A stretch of DNA of 64,000 nt, taken from assembly GCA_963969345.1 (NCBI GenBank), contig OZ017767.1:2728001-2792000 (forward strand), in the 5' to 3' direction. A program made the translations under genes and the position numbers. The DNA is from Turbatrix aceti (taxonomy: Eukaryota > Nematoda > Chromadorea > Rhabditida > Panagrolaimidae). A model generated the notes under the pieces. That model searched no databases, was not told the DNA's origin, and saw nothing but the letters and a program-made list of their open reading frames with translations. This document shows, one piece after another, positions 10,224 to 21,100 of this stretch (position 1 is its first letter; the number at the start of each line of letters is the position of its first letter).

Positions 10224-10547
10224 ATGGATCCCCAAGCCACCGACACTCCTCGTCGCCCTCCTCGCCCTTTGAACCGTCCCGCCCCTTCGACAGACACCGT
10301 TCCGGAAGAAAACAACGAGACAGGGACTCCGAAGCGTGTGGCGCCGCCAAATCGATCAGAACGTTCGCAGTCGCCTCCGTCCGACGACATCGTATTTCCC
10401 GCTACTTTGATAACCACCCAGGTGGCCGCCGACATTGTCTTTAACCGCATCACATGGGCTCCCAAACAGGCCCCTCGCCCGAAGAAGAAATTCGAAGAAG
10501 AATATTGGGATGGTATCGACCCCCCTGCTGACAAATTCGACTTCTGA
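10224..10547 (+). CDS. Divergent family member (C type), lacks the Cys/His cluster
   Basis: A 107-residue frame in the position normally held by an A-type gene, with A-type upstream and downstream flanks. It keeps the N-terminal theme (ATDTPRRPPRPL) and one RITWAPK motif at residues 74-80. It lacks CIHC and CPIH and instead ends in a basic-then-acidic tail (PRPKKKFEEEYWDGIDPP). The start sits 25 bases after the TTTTTTTCAG acceptor that ends at 10199. A decayed relative with the same tail pattern (HITCAP ... INWAGIHPRALNLDD) lies at 51791-51930 on the minus strand. Function unknown; the link to the A/B family rests on the shared flanks, the WAPK motif and the N-terminus. Confidence 0.65.
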   Translation: MDPQATDTPRRPPRPLNRPAPSTDTVPEENNETGTPKRVAPPNRSERSQSPPSDDIVFPATLITTQVAADIVFNRITWAPKQAPRPKKKFEEEYWDGIDPPADKFDF

Positions 10548-11615
10548 AACCTGTTTGTGATTTTTTTTGTTTTTTGTATTATTATATAAAAAATGTTTGT
10601 TCAGTTGTGGATTGATTTTTTGGGCATTTGCACTTTTTGGGGCGGAAATAGTTGTGATCGTAGTTGCAAATTAATTTTCATTCAGTTGGCAAAACATTGT
10701 TTTTTTGCGGGTGGTCCACGACTTTATCTCTCGGCAGCAGTAGATTGCAGCATTTTGTATCGACTTCATGCCTTTGATACTGGAGTGCATTATGACCAGT
10801 GTTGGCTTGTTACGGATGTCGGGGATTTGTTAGCTGCCATTCAGTTGGTCGTTCCAGCTGTCGATGCGCCAGAGACGACTGTTTACCGCAGAATCTGGCA
10901 CGTATACGATGTGTAAACATTGAATTTTGGGAAAACGGCAGATCGGACGGCAACATTGTTTACAACTAATGTGAGCCGAGATTCAGAAGATCACCTTGTT
11001 CAGCGGTGACAATTGGGAAATTTGATAAATGATTTATATTTTGCTTTCACGGATGAATCATGTTTGTATTCCTTTGCTTCGAATGTTTTTTCCATGCTGT
11101 TTCGGTCATAAAATCGGTTGCCATTATGTGTCATCTGCTTTTTACACATTTGTATGTCGTGCCACAGTCAGCCACGGAGGCTCAGAGTTTGGAAGATCGA
11201 TACAGACAAGCAGCTAAAAAGGCGCAACGCAGGTAGTGGCATGCGATAGACTGTCGTCGCCAGCCATTGGCAGCAGAAAATACCAGATCGCTGGTAAACA
11301 CACAGACAGTCGCAGACAACACAGGGCAATCGCGGTCATCTACGGCGCGGCAATCACGGAGGGGAAGCAGGGAGAGGGGGACGGTGACCTATAGCTGCAT
11401 GCAGACAAGCTCCGCCTACGTCAGGAAGCCAGTCGGAGAGAAAGCGCACGGGCACGACATTCCCAGAGAGCAGAGCGCAGTGATCGGACGAAGAGCGCCA
11501 AAAAAGGGATCTTCGCTGGGAAGCATGTCGACAAGCTCCGCCCGAGCTAAAACGCATATCGGAAGAAAAGCGCCCAAACTAGTCATTCTTTACAACAAGA
11601 ATACGACGAAGTACA
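10548..11615 (+). other. A-type 3' tail, duplicated non-coding block and X2 leader
   Basis: 10548-10700 is the A-type tail. 10700-11230 is the non-coding block shared with 3840-4390. 11240-11615 is the X2 leader, which contains a shorter version of the duplicated AGCTCCGCC element at about 11398 and 11522 and an ATG at 11525 (MSTSSARAKTH...) overlapping the X2 start out of frame. No separate gene. Confidence 0.45.
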
Positions 11616-14521
11616 ATGAGCTCGCTCTACTTCGCTTTTGTACTTTCCATTGTTTTGGAACTTTTCGTTTTTTGCACGCTTCTGTGGTGCCTTATCCAGA
11701 AGCGAACGACGAAGCCGGGGCGCAAGGGTAAGCATACTAGAATCCGAATTTGGTCTTCAATCAAAATTAAAAAAATTGAATTTTAGAAAAGCGCGCCTCC
11801 CGCAAGTCGAAGTCCGGCAATCCAAAGTCGACCGGACTGTTCAGCGGCATGAAAAGCTGGATAGCAGGGTGCTGGACCAGCGTTTGGCACCGCTCAGCCA
11901 ACGCCTCATCACCCGTCCCTGAAGTGAAGCGGACTCGAGGCACAGACAATGACGCTGACAAACTCAAAGTCGGTCACAAACGTCCAAGCGTTGACGTGCC
12001 CGTCCCAGTGACCCCAAGCGATGAGAAAGACGTCCGCGGTCAGCAGAAACAAGCCCACGTTTCCGGTTTTTCTCAGGCGTCCTCGGCCTCGTCCTTCATG
12101 ACTGAAAACAACGCCGGACAAGCTACTAACCAGCCAGGATATCAAGGTGCCTCTGAGATTGCCAACTCACTTTCTGGCAAATACGACGACAGCAAACTCT
12201 CCAAGTCAGCGTTGAACAAATCACTCAACCTTCCCACGTTCTTCGATGACAGTTCTGCCTACAAAGTCCCTCGACGGCACTCAAGCGCTGATGTGTACTT
12301 CGTAACGGCCACGAATAACGCTGCAGATGCCAGTTCGATGGCCGAGGACCGCGATCAGAAGGAACCGGCGCGCAAAAGCCTAGCTATCCCCCAGTCGATC
12401 CCGTCCGCTGCTCCTGGATCTCCGCTGGCGTTCTATTACGGGTCCGACGACGACGAAGATTCCGTTAAACTCGAATTGATGGCTCCACAAGACCAGTCCT
12501 CCATGGCACGCCCTGACGAGGATGACGCATCGGGCAAGATTGAACGTAAGCTGAAAATGAATCAAAATTTTAGCAAAAATCAAATTATTTTTTAGCGAAC
12601 GCGAACGAAGCCACAATTCCCGAACAGGCACTGTCTTTCGTCCACGGCGCTCAGGTCATTTCCCAAGTTTTCTGCACCGAAGCCAAGATCGAAGCCCAAA
12701 TCGACACCGAAGAGCACGACGCACGCCAAGACGCTGAAAAAGTCGCAGCCGCCATCTCGAGCAACGGCACGTTCGAACATTGTTGCAGAGTCAAAGGTCC
12801 ACGGCGGCAAAGATGCTGTTCCGAACCGGTCCCGAGAACCTCGGATAACTCGGTCTCACAAGACCACTCCTCCATGGCATGCCCCGACGAGAAAGAAACA
12901 TCTGCCAAAATCGAACGTAAGCTGAAATTGATACAATAATTCCATAAAACCGTAAATTATATTTTAGCTCACTTCGGTATGGCATTGGACGACGTCTCCG
13001 TTCCGGAAGATCTACTCCGTCTGGGGGAGAAAGAAGCGTCCGCGAAGCTCGTTAACCCCGAATCTGACCAAGCTCCGGCGATCAGAAATTCCCAGTCCTT
13101 GATGGCCCGTGACGACGAGAATGTAAAGCCGGCCTCCGTGCCTGTCGTTGAAGGTGAACTGGACAAGCGAATCATCGTCCCACAATCTTGGGTGATCCAT
13201 GTCCCGGGCCCCACCGATCCAGCCACCTCTCCGCACCTCGGACTCCACGGTATCGTCCACCCGCTCCGAGGCATGGCCCACGTCGACGCTACCTGGCTCA
13301 AGACCTTCGGAGTTCCCCACGGCGTCGGCCCGATGGAAAGCACTCCCATCGAACCGGGTCATCGTCGGCCGGCGTTTTTGCCCAAAACTTCTTACGTGGC
13401 GCCCGACCCGGTCGACGAGGTGTCCTACGTGGAAAAGAAGGAAGACGTGTCGGACATCTTCAAGATCGTCACGCCGGAGATGCTGTTCTCCGACCCGTCG
13501 ATCTTCGTCATACCGGAGATAGGCAGTCCTTTGGGTGAGTTAAAAAGAAAGACAAAAACAAAACATCGAGTGCCATTTTTTAGACCCCGAGCTCGATGAG
13601 GTGTTCTTGCCAGACGATGGCATAAAATTCTACTTTCCGCCTTGTTGACGCAAAAACATCGAACCTGTAATCTCAAACCAGTTGTTTCATTGTAAGTTAT
13701 CTTTTTTATGTTTGTTAACAATTTAAAAACAAAATCTAAAGCAGAAACTATTGAAAGAAATATTTTTCAGGTCACTTATTTGCCTTGTCAGATAAAACCC
13801 CTAACTAGCCAGCGACTACATTCATGGGGACACAGCGAAGCGGAGCAGTCAGTGGCGGCGATTCGGAACGCGGCAGAGAGAGATGAGGTGAGACAAGGTA
13901 AAAACAGCAAGGATGTAAATTTTTTGAAAAAAGCAGAGCAACTTTTAATGAAAAAGAACGATCATTATTTTTGAAAAAGAGGCAACAAAAACAAAAGCGC
14001 GATTCATTATTTCGGTTATCGATAAAAAAAGAGACAAAAACGCAAGATCATCCAACGCAGAAAAATCATTGATCTGTTGACGCTGCGCATTTTTTCTCGA
14101 GTTTGATTGTTTTTTGCGTCGTCATCTCTCTCGCCTGCCACGTCCGACTCGTCGCTGCTGCCAAGAAGAAGGGGGTTGAGAGGTGAGTTGTTTTTTTTCT
14201 TTTCGGGTCTTCGGAGGCTAATTTTTATCCTTTTTCAGGGCGGTTGTTATCGGTTGACTTGAAAGCGTTTCGATTTCTTCGGCGACATTGCATCGGGTTC
14301 TGACAACGAACACGAGTGCCATTTGGTAGTTTACGGTCAGTCAGCTCGTTGCGTTGCCACGAAGGCAGGAAGAAACTGCAGTGCTCTTCGGCAATTCATG
14401 ATCAGCAACGGATGCGTTTTATTGTCAGCGACGGATTGTTGCGGTTGTCGGCGATTCGTTGGCTGCCCTTCAGCTGGTGGTTTTGACACCTGGCCAGCTG
14501 TCGGTGCGCCAGAATCCGCCG
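10577..14521 (+). repeat. Segmental duplication, unit 2 (with X2)
   Basis: Direct-repeat partner of 3718-8050, carrying X2 and the same flanking blocks in the same order. The 3' part differs by insertions near 14290-14360. Boundaries are by eye. Confidence 0.75.
11616..13648 (+). CDS. X2: single-pass membrane protein of unknown family, intact
   Basis: Exons 11616-11727, 11787-12545, 12596-12916, 12968-13534 and 13584-13648 join in phase to exactly 608 codons (607 residues). The donors are GTAAG, except GTGAG for the last intron; acceptors are TTTTAG/TTTTTAG. The N-terminus is a hydrophobic anchor (FAFVLSIVLELFVFCTLLW) followed by KRTTKPGRK, predicting one membrane span with a cytosolic C-terminal domain. 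Residues about 40-290 are Ser/Asp-rich and probably disordered. Exon 3 is one copy of the module of about 107 residues (SFVHGAQ ... AAAISSNGTFEHCC ... MACPDE) that X1 carries twice. The last roughly 210 residues are the most conserved with X1 (PQSWVIH, HGIVHPLRGMAHVDATWLK, FYFPPC end). No family is recognised. It lies downstream of the small C-type gene in the same way that X1 lies downstream of A3. Confidence 0.75.
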
Positions 14522-15070
14522 TTTCAATGAATGATGCAGCTACGAGAGATCATCAGTTGCAAGTTGAAAGGTATGTTCGCTCTATTTTACATCAGGGAAT
14601 CGGTGACTGGCGGAAAATGGACTGTTTTGAGATATTTTGAATTGACAGTTGATGAGGGTATTTAGGTGATCGGCAACTGGTGCTTCATGGGGGTCATTTG
14701 GCCGGACGTTTTATTTTGTGAACACTGCAGGCCGTCCTTTAGTTGCAATTTTTTTGCGCAGGCTAGGATGTTCGTTTCCTTGAATTCATATTTGGCTTCC
14801 TCACATGCAAGGCTCTGATATGTGCTCCAAGCTTGGCAACGTATTTGATCGCGCAACCAAATTTTCTTACTATGTAGAAACGTTGATCTCAACCGCGCGG
14901 GACGTACTTGGGAAGTTTCTTAATAGATGGATATTCAGAACAAGTTTGTTTTTTAATGCGCGAATATTTTTTTGGCATTGATGATCCTGCAGCTATTGCA
15001 ACACTTCTCCAATTTCGCAGTGTAGCATACAACTATTGAGTTTATTTCTTTTTCACTTACTATCATACAT
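13649..15070. other. X2 3' region, dispersed repeat and unique spacer
   Basis: 13649-13900 is the probable X2 3' UTR, shared with X1. 14090-14520 is the dispersed repeat also seen at 7640-8040. 14640-15040 is unique with no supported gene. TTTATT at 15041-15046 is the reverse-strand AATAAA poly(A) signal for the EF-hand gene ending at 15071. Confidence 0.5.
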
Positions 15071-15624
15071 TTATAACTTATCAAATAGAATCGAAAATTC
15101 GGTGTATGAGATTAGGCCGTCGTTATCCACGTCGTACATGCTGAGGGTTTTGTCGACGTTCGTCTCGATCTTGATTTCGTCTATGACATCATCTTGGCCG
15201 TCGTGATTATGTGTCATCGACTAAAATCGTAGTTTTGTATGATTTGCCTGTTTTAAAATTTTTTTTGATATTCAGAAAAAAAATTTAGAAACATGACGCG
15301 CATAGGCAATTCTAAGAAAATTACAAATGTAGCCTTACCTTCATGATTTCGAGTCCATCGACGGTGCCATCTTTGTTGAAATCTTTCATCGAAAAGTAGT
15401 GCCATTTTTGGTTTTTGGCATTCATTTTCATTTTTTGAACGTCTATTTTGTCTTTGAGATGCTGTTTGATGTGATTCTGGTCTTGAATATCAGATTTTTT
15501 TCCAAAGTTGTAGATGCGTTCTTCTCCTGCAAAAAAATACGATTAAGTTGCCGATACTGTGAATTTTACCGTAAGAAACGCCAACTAAAATAGCAATGAT
15601 GACGAAAAGAGAGCGTTGATTCAT
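15071..15624 (-). CDS. MCFD2-like secreted EF-hand protein 3
   Basis: Exons 15570-15624, 15339-15526 and 15071-15220 join in phase to 130 residues. The N-terminus MNQRSLFVIIAILVGVSY is a signal peptide. The mature protein has the MCFD2-type preamble (DQNHIKQHL), an EF-hand at about residue 70 (DFNKDGTVDGLE) and a second near residue 112 (DVDNDGLISYTE). In other animals MCFD2 binds the lectin LMAN1/ERGIC-53 in the early secretory pathway as a cargo receptor; that role here is inferred from family resemblance only. All three tandem copies share intron positions (phase 1, then phase 0) and a middle exon of exactly 188 bases. The first 18 codons and the immediate promoter are nearly identical to the copy at 16129. 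A reverse AATAAA lies 25 bases past the stop. Confidence 0.85.
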
Positions 15625-16128
15625 CGTAATCGCGGATTTTCCAACTTTCTGAGTCACGTAGACTAGCGTAAACGAGGGAACGCCAAGGAGAAGTTGACAA
15701 CGCGTCAGTCAATCGAGCGTCGAGTTTTTGAACAAGCGATTGAATCGTTGACGTAAATGAAAGGAATCGAATTTATGGAAAAGTTGTTAGAATTTTTTTG
15801 CATAATTTTTGATAAAATAAAGGACCGTACCCAAATATGCATACATTTAACGTATATTTTTCTAGCACGTTTTTTTCTGTTTCATCTAAAGTTTGGTGCT
15901 TTTTTTGGTTTTCCAAAGGCAGCTTTTTGGTTACTCTGACCATCGAACCCAGAAAATTGTTCTTCCTCCACAAAAGCCAGATTTTGACAATTTCTTATAC
16001 GTATCGACAATATTTATTTCAAAAAACTTTTATGTACCAGCCGCTTTGCTTCGTCCGTAAAACACGTACCTATTTATTGTCCGATTTTACCGCATCCAAA
16101 AAATTTACTGTTATCCCGTAGCGTTCAT
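15625..16128 (-). promoter_or_regulatory. Spacer between EF-hand genes 3 and 2
   Basis: The block 15625-15680 (CGTAATCGCGGATTTTCCAA, TGAGTCACGTAGACTAGCGT on the plus strand) is almost identical to 16630-16680 upstream of EF-hand gene 2, and it keeps the CACGTAGACTAG core found upstream of gene 1. It is the likely core promoter. A reverse AATAAA at 16073-16078 serves gene 2. Nothing else is seen. Confidence 0.5.
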
Positions 16129-16629
16129 TCAAGCTTGCTGCTTCATCTTCTTTTCCAATACGATAGAATACTCTGTATACGAGACTACGCCGTCGTTGTT
16201 CAGGTCGTATTGACGGAGAGCAGTATCGACTTTGTTTTCGATGAGATATTCGCTTATCATTTCATCTTGGCCGCCGTGTTTATGTGTCATTGACTAAAAT
16301 CACAATTTTATCCATTTTCATAGTTTTTGCGTTTTTTTTTCTTACCTTGATGATTTCAAGTCCGTCAATGACTTCGTCTTTGTTGAGATCATGCATGATA
16401 AAGTAGTGGTATTTTTGGGTTTCGTCATCCATTTTGACTTTTTCCACGTCTATTCTGTTTTCGAGATGCTGTTTGATGTGTTCCTGATCTTGAATTTCGG
16501 ATTTTTCTCCAAAGTTGTGGCTGTGTTCCTCTTCTGCAAGAAAATGTGTAAATTGTAGATACTGTAAATCTTACCGTAAGAAATGCCAACCAAAATAGCA
16601 ATGATGACGAAAAGAGTGCGTTGATTCAT
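16129..16629 (-). CDS. MCFD2-like secreted EF-hand protein 2
   Basis: Exons 16575-16629, 16346-16533 and 16129-16293 join to 135 residues. Signal peptide MNQRTLFVIIAILVGISY, then EEEHSHNFGEKSEIQDQEHI, which is the closest of the three to the MCFD2 N-terminal pattern. EF-hand 1 is DLNKDEVIDGLE, with E replacing the usual Gly at loop position 6, and EF-hand 2 is DLNNDGVVSYTE. The product is expected to enter the secretory pathway and bind calcium; the partner is unknown. It differs from EF-hand 3 mainly in the middle exon, so the promoter and signal exon look recently duplicated or homogenised. Confidence 0.85.
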
Positions 16630-17001
16630 CGTAATCGCGGATTTTCCAACTTTCTGAGTCACGTAGACTAGCGTAAAGGAAAACAGGCAAGGCAAAGTTG
16701 ACAACGCGTTAGTGCTATCAATCGAGCTCGCGAGCGTTGAGATTGTGAACAAGCTGTTACATGCTACCTGTCTCACTCAATCGTGAGAAACAGGCGTGTA
16801 GGAAAGCGATCGAATTTATGGAGTATTTTTTATTTTATTTTTGTTTGTGCATAATTTTGGAAAACATTCAAGAACCATCAGTGATACATACGCATACTAC
16901 ACAAATTTATCGTCTTTAAATTTGTGTTCCTGGCCACCGAAAAAACCAAAAAAAAACTATTCGTTAGTGCTGTATATTACCGAAATTCTGTTTATCTCCA
17001 T
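16630..17001 (-). promoter_or_regulatory. Spacer between EF-hand genes 2 and 1
   Basis: Contains the shared CACGTAGACTAG promoter block near 16660-16680, then a 130-base stretch (AATCGTGAGAAACAGGCGTG...) related to the region upstream of gene 1. No gene. Confidence 0.4.
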
Positions 17002-17530
17002 TCAAGCATCCTTTTGATAATTTTTCACCTTATCCAGTACGTATGACATCTCGGAGAACGAAACTGCGCCGTCTTTGTCGAGGTCGTACCAACGGAGCGC
17101 TTCGTCGACAGCGTTCTCCAGCTCTCCTTCTTCCATAATTTTATCTTGTTCTCCGTGCGTGTGTGTTATAGCCTAAAATTGCCTTTTTTTTGTTATTGGT
17201 TTTTTCTTTCAAATTGACAGAATTAACAGTTACCTTGACGAGTTCCAGTCCATCGATGGCGTCATCCTTGTTGATATCGTGCAACGTAAAGTAGTGCCAT
17301 TTTTGGTTTTTTTCATCGATGGTGACATTGTCAACATCGATTCTGTCTTCGAGATGCTGCTTGATGTGTTCCTGGTCTTCAACATCGGATTTTTCGCCAA
17401 ATTTGTGGTGGTGATCGTGTTCTGTAATGAAACACATTTATTTATCTCCCCCCTCCACTGAGTGAATCTTACCGCAAGAAATGCTGCAAATCAAAACGAC
17501 AGCGACGAGGAAATAAGAAAGTTGATGCAT
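17002..17530 (-). CDS. MCFD2-like secreted EF-hand protein 1
   Basis: Exons 17473-17530, 17234-17421 and 17002-17172 join to 138 residues. Signal peptide MHQLSYFLVAVVLICSISC, mature start EHDHHHKFGEKSDVEDQEHI, EF-hand 1 DINKDDAIDGLE (Asp at loop position 6) and EF-hand 2 DLDKDGAVSFSE. It is the most distinct of the three tandem paralogues in its signal exon and promoter. The histidine cluster after the signal peptide could bind metal, but that is speculation. A perfect 26-bp hairpin lies 36 bases upstream of the start codon. Confidence 0.85.
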
Positions 17531-18100
17531 CGTAATCGACATCGCTTAGACAGTTCTCAGGCCACGTAGACTAGCTACTAAAAGCAGGATGGGAAAGAAG
17601 GGGCATCCTGCTTTTAGTAGCTAGTCTACAAAAAGTTGGCTCCTTTGTGAATCGTGAAAAACAGGTGTGTAGGAGAACAATCGACAAAACCAAGCGAAAA
17701 GTGTCAAGCTCTCGAGAAAAATTGATTAAAATCCCCGGAGATGTCATGAATTTATAAAATTTAGTTAAAAATGATTCTTTGAAATTAAAAAAAAAAATTC
17801 TATGGCAAAAAATGGCATGTATAAAATGTATAAAAAACACCGTAACCGCAAAATAAAAAAAACGTGACAAAGTTACGGTCAGCAAAATGACAAAGTTTTA
17901 TCAAAAAACGTACCAAAGTAAAAACATTACCAAAGTTATCGCTCATCAGAGCCAAAATTGCTACGCGTCATTTTTCTACGATCAAAACCCGTTTTCAGTT
18001 TTTAGAAACATTATCGATACTTTTCTCCGAATATTTCCCGTAAAACAGAAACGAATGCAATTTATTGTCAGATAAAAATGCTTACATTGCAACAATAAGA
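17531..18100. other. Upstream region of EF-hand gene 1 and 3' end of the kinesin gene
   Basis: Besides the hairpin, this AT-rich spacer holds TTTATT at 18061-18066, a reverse AATAAA 35 bases past the kinesin stop. No further gene is supported. Confidence 0.45.
17566..17629. repeat. Perfect 26-bp hairpin upstream of EF-hand gene 1
   Basis: Arms 17566-17591 and 17604-17629 are exact reverse complements over 26 bases (outer end GTAGACTAGCTACTAAAAGC), separated by a 12-base purine loop (GGAAAGAAGGGG). The outer part of the left arm, CACGTAGACTAG with its two preceding bases, is the promoter block conserved among the three EF-hand genes. The right arm therefore looks like a secondary inverted copy. 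Confidence 0.85.
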
Positions 18101-21100
18101 TTAGGAATTTTCGCGATGAATCGCGACAAATTGGGCGAGAGCGGTGAAGGCATCGTGAAGCACAATCATGACTTTGACAGGAACAACGGTACGATCTTTG
18201 TGGAGACCAGTCATGATTGCTTGCTCGAGATCGTCGAAATGAGACAGAATCTTGTTTTTTGGGCTGACTGAAAAATATGCGTGAAATTCACATTTTTGGG
18301 GCACCGAACAACGAAAAACTTACAAGAACACTCCTCCCGGATGAGAATGATGGGTCTTACCACGTCAAAGAATACAGACGTTCTTTCGTCCCGTGGAACT
18401 TGGACAAAGGCTTCCGAATGGACGAGTTCGTTCAGAGCCTGTCCCATCGCAGCCAGAGAGTGCAAAATCAGTGCTCTTTGGTCGTCGGGAGCCGAATCTC
18501 GGTACTTGGCGACGTCCCGGGAGCACTCGATCGTCATGGAGTGCACGCACCGTCTGAAGCCCTCTTCCAGGCTGTCCACGACGGTCAACAGCGCGTCAAT
18601 CGGTCTGAGGTTACGGTAGAACATTACGTTCCCGGTCTGCGAGATGAGCGAAGCGAGGTCAGCCTCGAGGTGGGTTACGATAATGTCGGCACACGTGCCC
18701 CGAGCGGCGGTGTATCCCTTGATGCGTTCAAAAATCTTGTTGAGAGTCGATTCAAAGACGTTGAATTCAAATTCCGGGTAACTTTCCTGCAGGTCTTCGC
18801 CGAGGACCCCAGCCAAAGCGAAAAGTGCATGAACGTGTCTCAACGCGATAATATACTTCATAGCCAACACCTGACTCTGTCCAGCACTCGGCGGAATATT
18901 TGCAAACTGCTTGAGCGGCTCGAGAACGCCCAGAAGCTCCGAAGCCTCGAGCGCAATCTTGACAGCCACAGGCAGACGTTGCAGGATCGGCGTCACCGAC
19001 GGAACAGTCAGGGTTACGGTTGAAAGTGTTTGGTCGAGCACTGTGTCCAGACTGACGCCCACAGACTGGCGTACGAGGCGGCTGAGGACCGATTCACGAC
19101 CCGCAAAGGGGGTGCAGACTTCGTTGATGGTAGATCGCCGGGATTTGGCCAGGGACGCTATGGATCGTCGAACGGCGTTTGAAATAATGCCGGATGTGCC
19201 AACAAGGTGGGAATCTCGCCAGACAACAGTCGGAGCGTGGATAAAGTTCTCAAGGACGTTGGTCAGCTCCCGATTCATCGCACCCGAGTCGTAGGCTTCG
19301 GACACGGCAAGGTAACCTTCAGAAAAAGTACCGTAACCAAAGCAGGCAAACAGTTCTGAAAAAATATCGTCAAATAACAAAAAATCGTAAAAAGATTTGA
19401 AAAATGTCGTAAAATAACATTTTTGGCCTAAAAAAGCTTACTTTTCTTCTTGTCGAAAACCCTCACGTAGACATCGTCTTTCGGAAGCTGAGCGTGGAAA
19501 TGGTAGTGTTTGCAGGCGGCAATCTTGGACACAACGCCGTTGAGAAGCTGCACCTTCGCCCGGATATCCAGCAGCACCTGCTTATCCTCGTCGCTCATTT
19601 CGTATTTCACGACCTGAGCCTTCTCAGCCTCGAGTTCCTGAGCCATGCTCGCAGCCATCGCTTTTACCTCCCGAATGTATCGCTCGGTCTCGGCACGCTC
19701 GGCCGCAGCTTCGGCGCGTTTGTGCGCGGTTTTGGCGGCCGCTTCCATATTTGCTAACTCAGCGATCCTGGCTTGGGCGTCGGTTACTTCCTCGGCTACC
19801 TGATCGTGGAACTGCTTTTCGGCATGGGATACGTCATCGAGGCAGTCGTTTACGATACGTTTATGCTCGAGTTGGAACTGGTGTTCGATAAATTCCAGCT
19901 TGGCTTTGGAGTAGTTCGCGTAGTATCGGTAGTTCTTGTCATCGTGGATCAGAATTGTGAAAAACAAAATCCCGGATATCGACAGACGATCTCCCTAAAA
20001 ATGCAAAAAAATGAAAAAGGAATTGCATCGGCCGGGAATCGAACCCGGGCCGCCCGCGTGGCAGGCGAGCATTCTACCACTGAACCACCGATGCTTGCTT
20101 TTTGGCAGTTTGCGTCGCTTTACGTGGTGAAAGTCTAAGGCGCACTGCGTTTTCAAAAATTTTGTCCTTTTGGTGTTCAAAATTGTGGAAAAATGCCCCA
20201 TGGTTATAAAATATAACATACATGCTCCAGTAGCCGAGGTTCATCATTCGCGAGTGCTTCACCATTGACGAAGAAATCCCCCGCCAACGCGTTCACCTGG
20301 AATCCGGATTCTGCCCGCAGAATCGTCGCCCGAGTATTTCCAAGCGAATCACAGAGCTCCCGCTTTTCATCTTTTGCCAACGCCTGCCACGAATTCATAG
20401 AATCATCGTCAAAGAGCTGTACAACGCAGGGAGCGGTGACATCGCCGTAGATCAGCAACCTGAGAGATTCCAGCTCGCCGACGATCGCCGCGTTTTCGTC
20501 GCGCATTCTCTGATTCGCAGCTCGGAGCTCTTCGATGTCGTCGTTCTCCGGATCGCAGTGCGCCTTTGGCTGCATCATGATCGTCGCTGCTTTGGTCGCA
20601 AACGTAAAAGTTCGAATTGTCTCGGATGCAAAAACGGGATTGGGAGAGATGTTAGCCAGGATGGCGGCTTTTGAGTCACCCGAGAAGCAGACTTGGAGTA
20701 GCCGGGTGAGGACAGAATCTCGGTACTGGATGAACGAGGCGCCGGACGAGCGAGCGTCGATCACGCGTTGGAGGGCGAAGAGGCTCTTGTTGATGCATAA
20801 GCTCTCCTAAAAATCCCATTTTAGGTTCAAAAATCAGTAAAACCGCTCAAAAAACTCGTTTCTGAAATAAATAAGTCATAAATTAAAAAAATCACCTTTT
20901 TTGAACTTTTTAGGCATAAAATTGCAATAAAACGCATTTTAAAAAATTTTTCAAAAATCAGTAAGATCGGTCGAAAAATTTGTTTTTGAACCAAAAAAGT
21001 CGAAAACCATTTTTTTTTACTTTTTAGGCAGAAAAGGCCAAAAATTGAAAAAAAAAATTTATTTTCGAAAATTGGAAAAATCGTTCGAGAAACTCGTTTG

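Noticed and set aside
16450..16776. Unspliced frames over the EF-hand genes
   Set aside because: They run through clear introns; the spliced models keep phase and show signal peptides.
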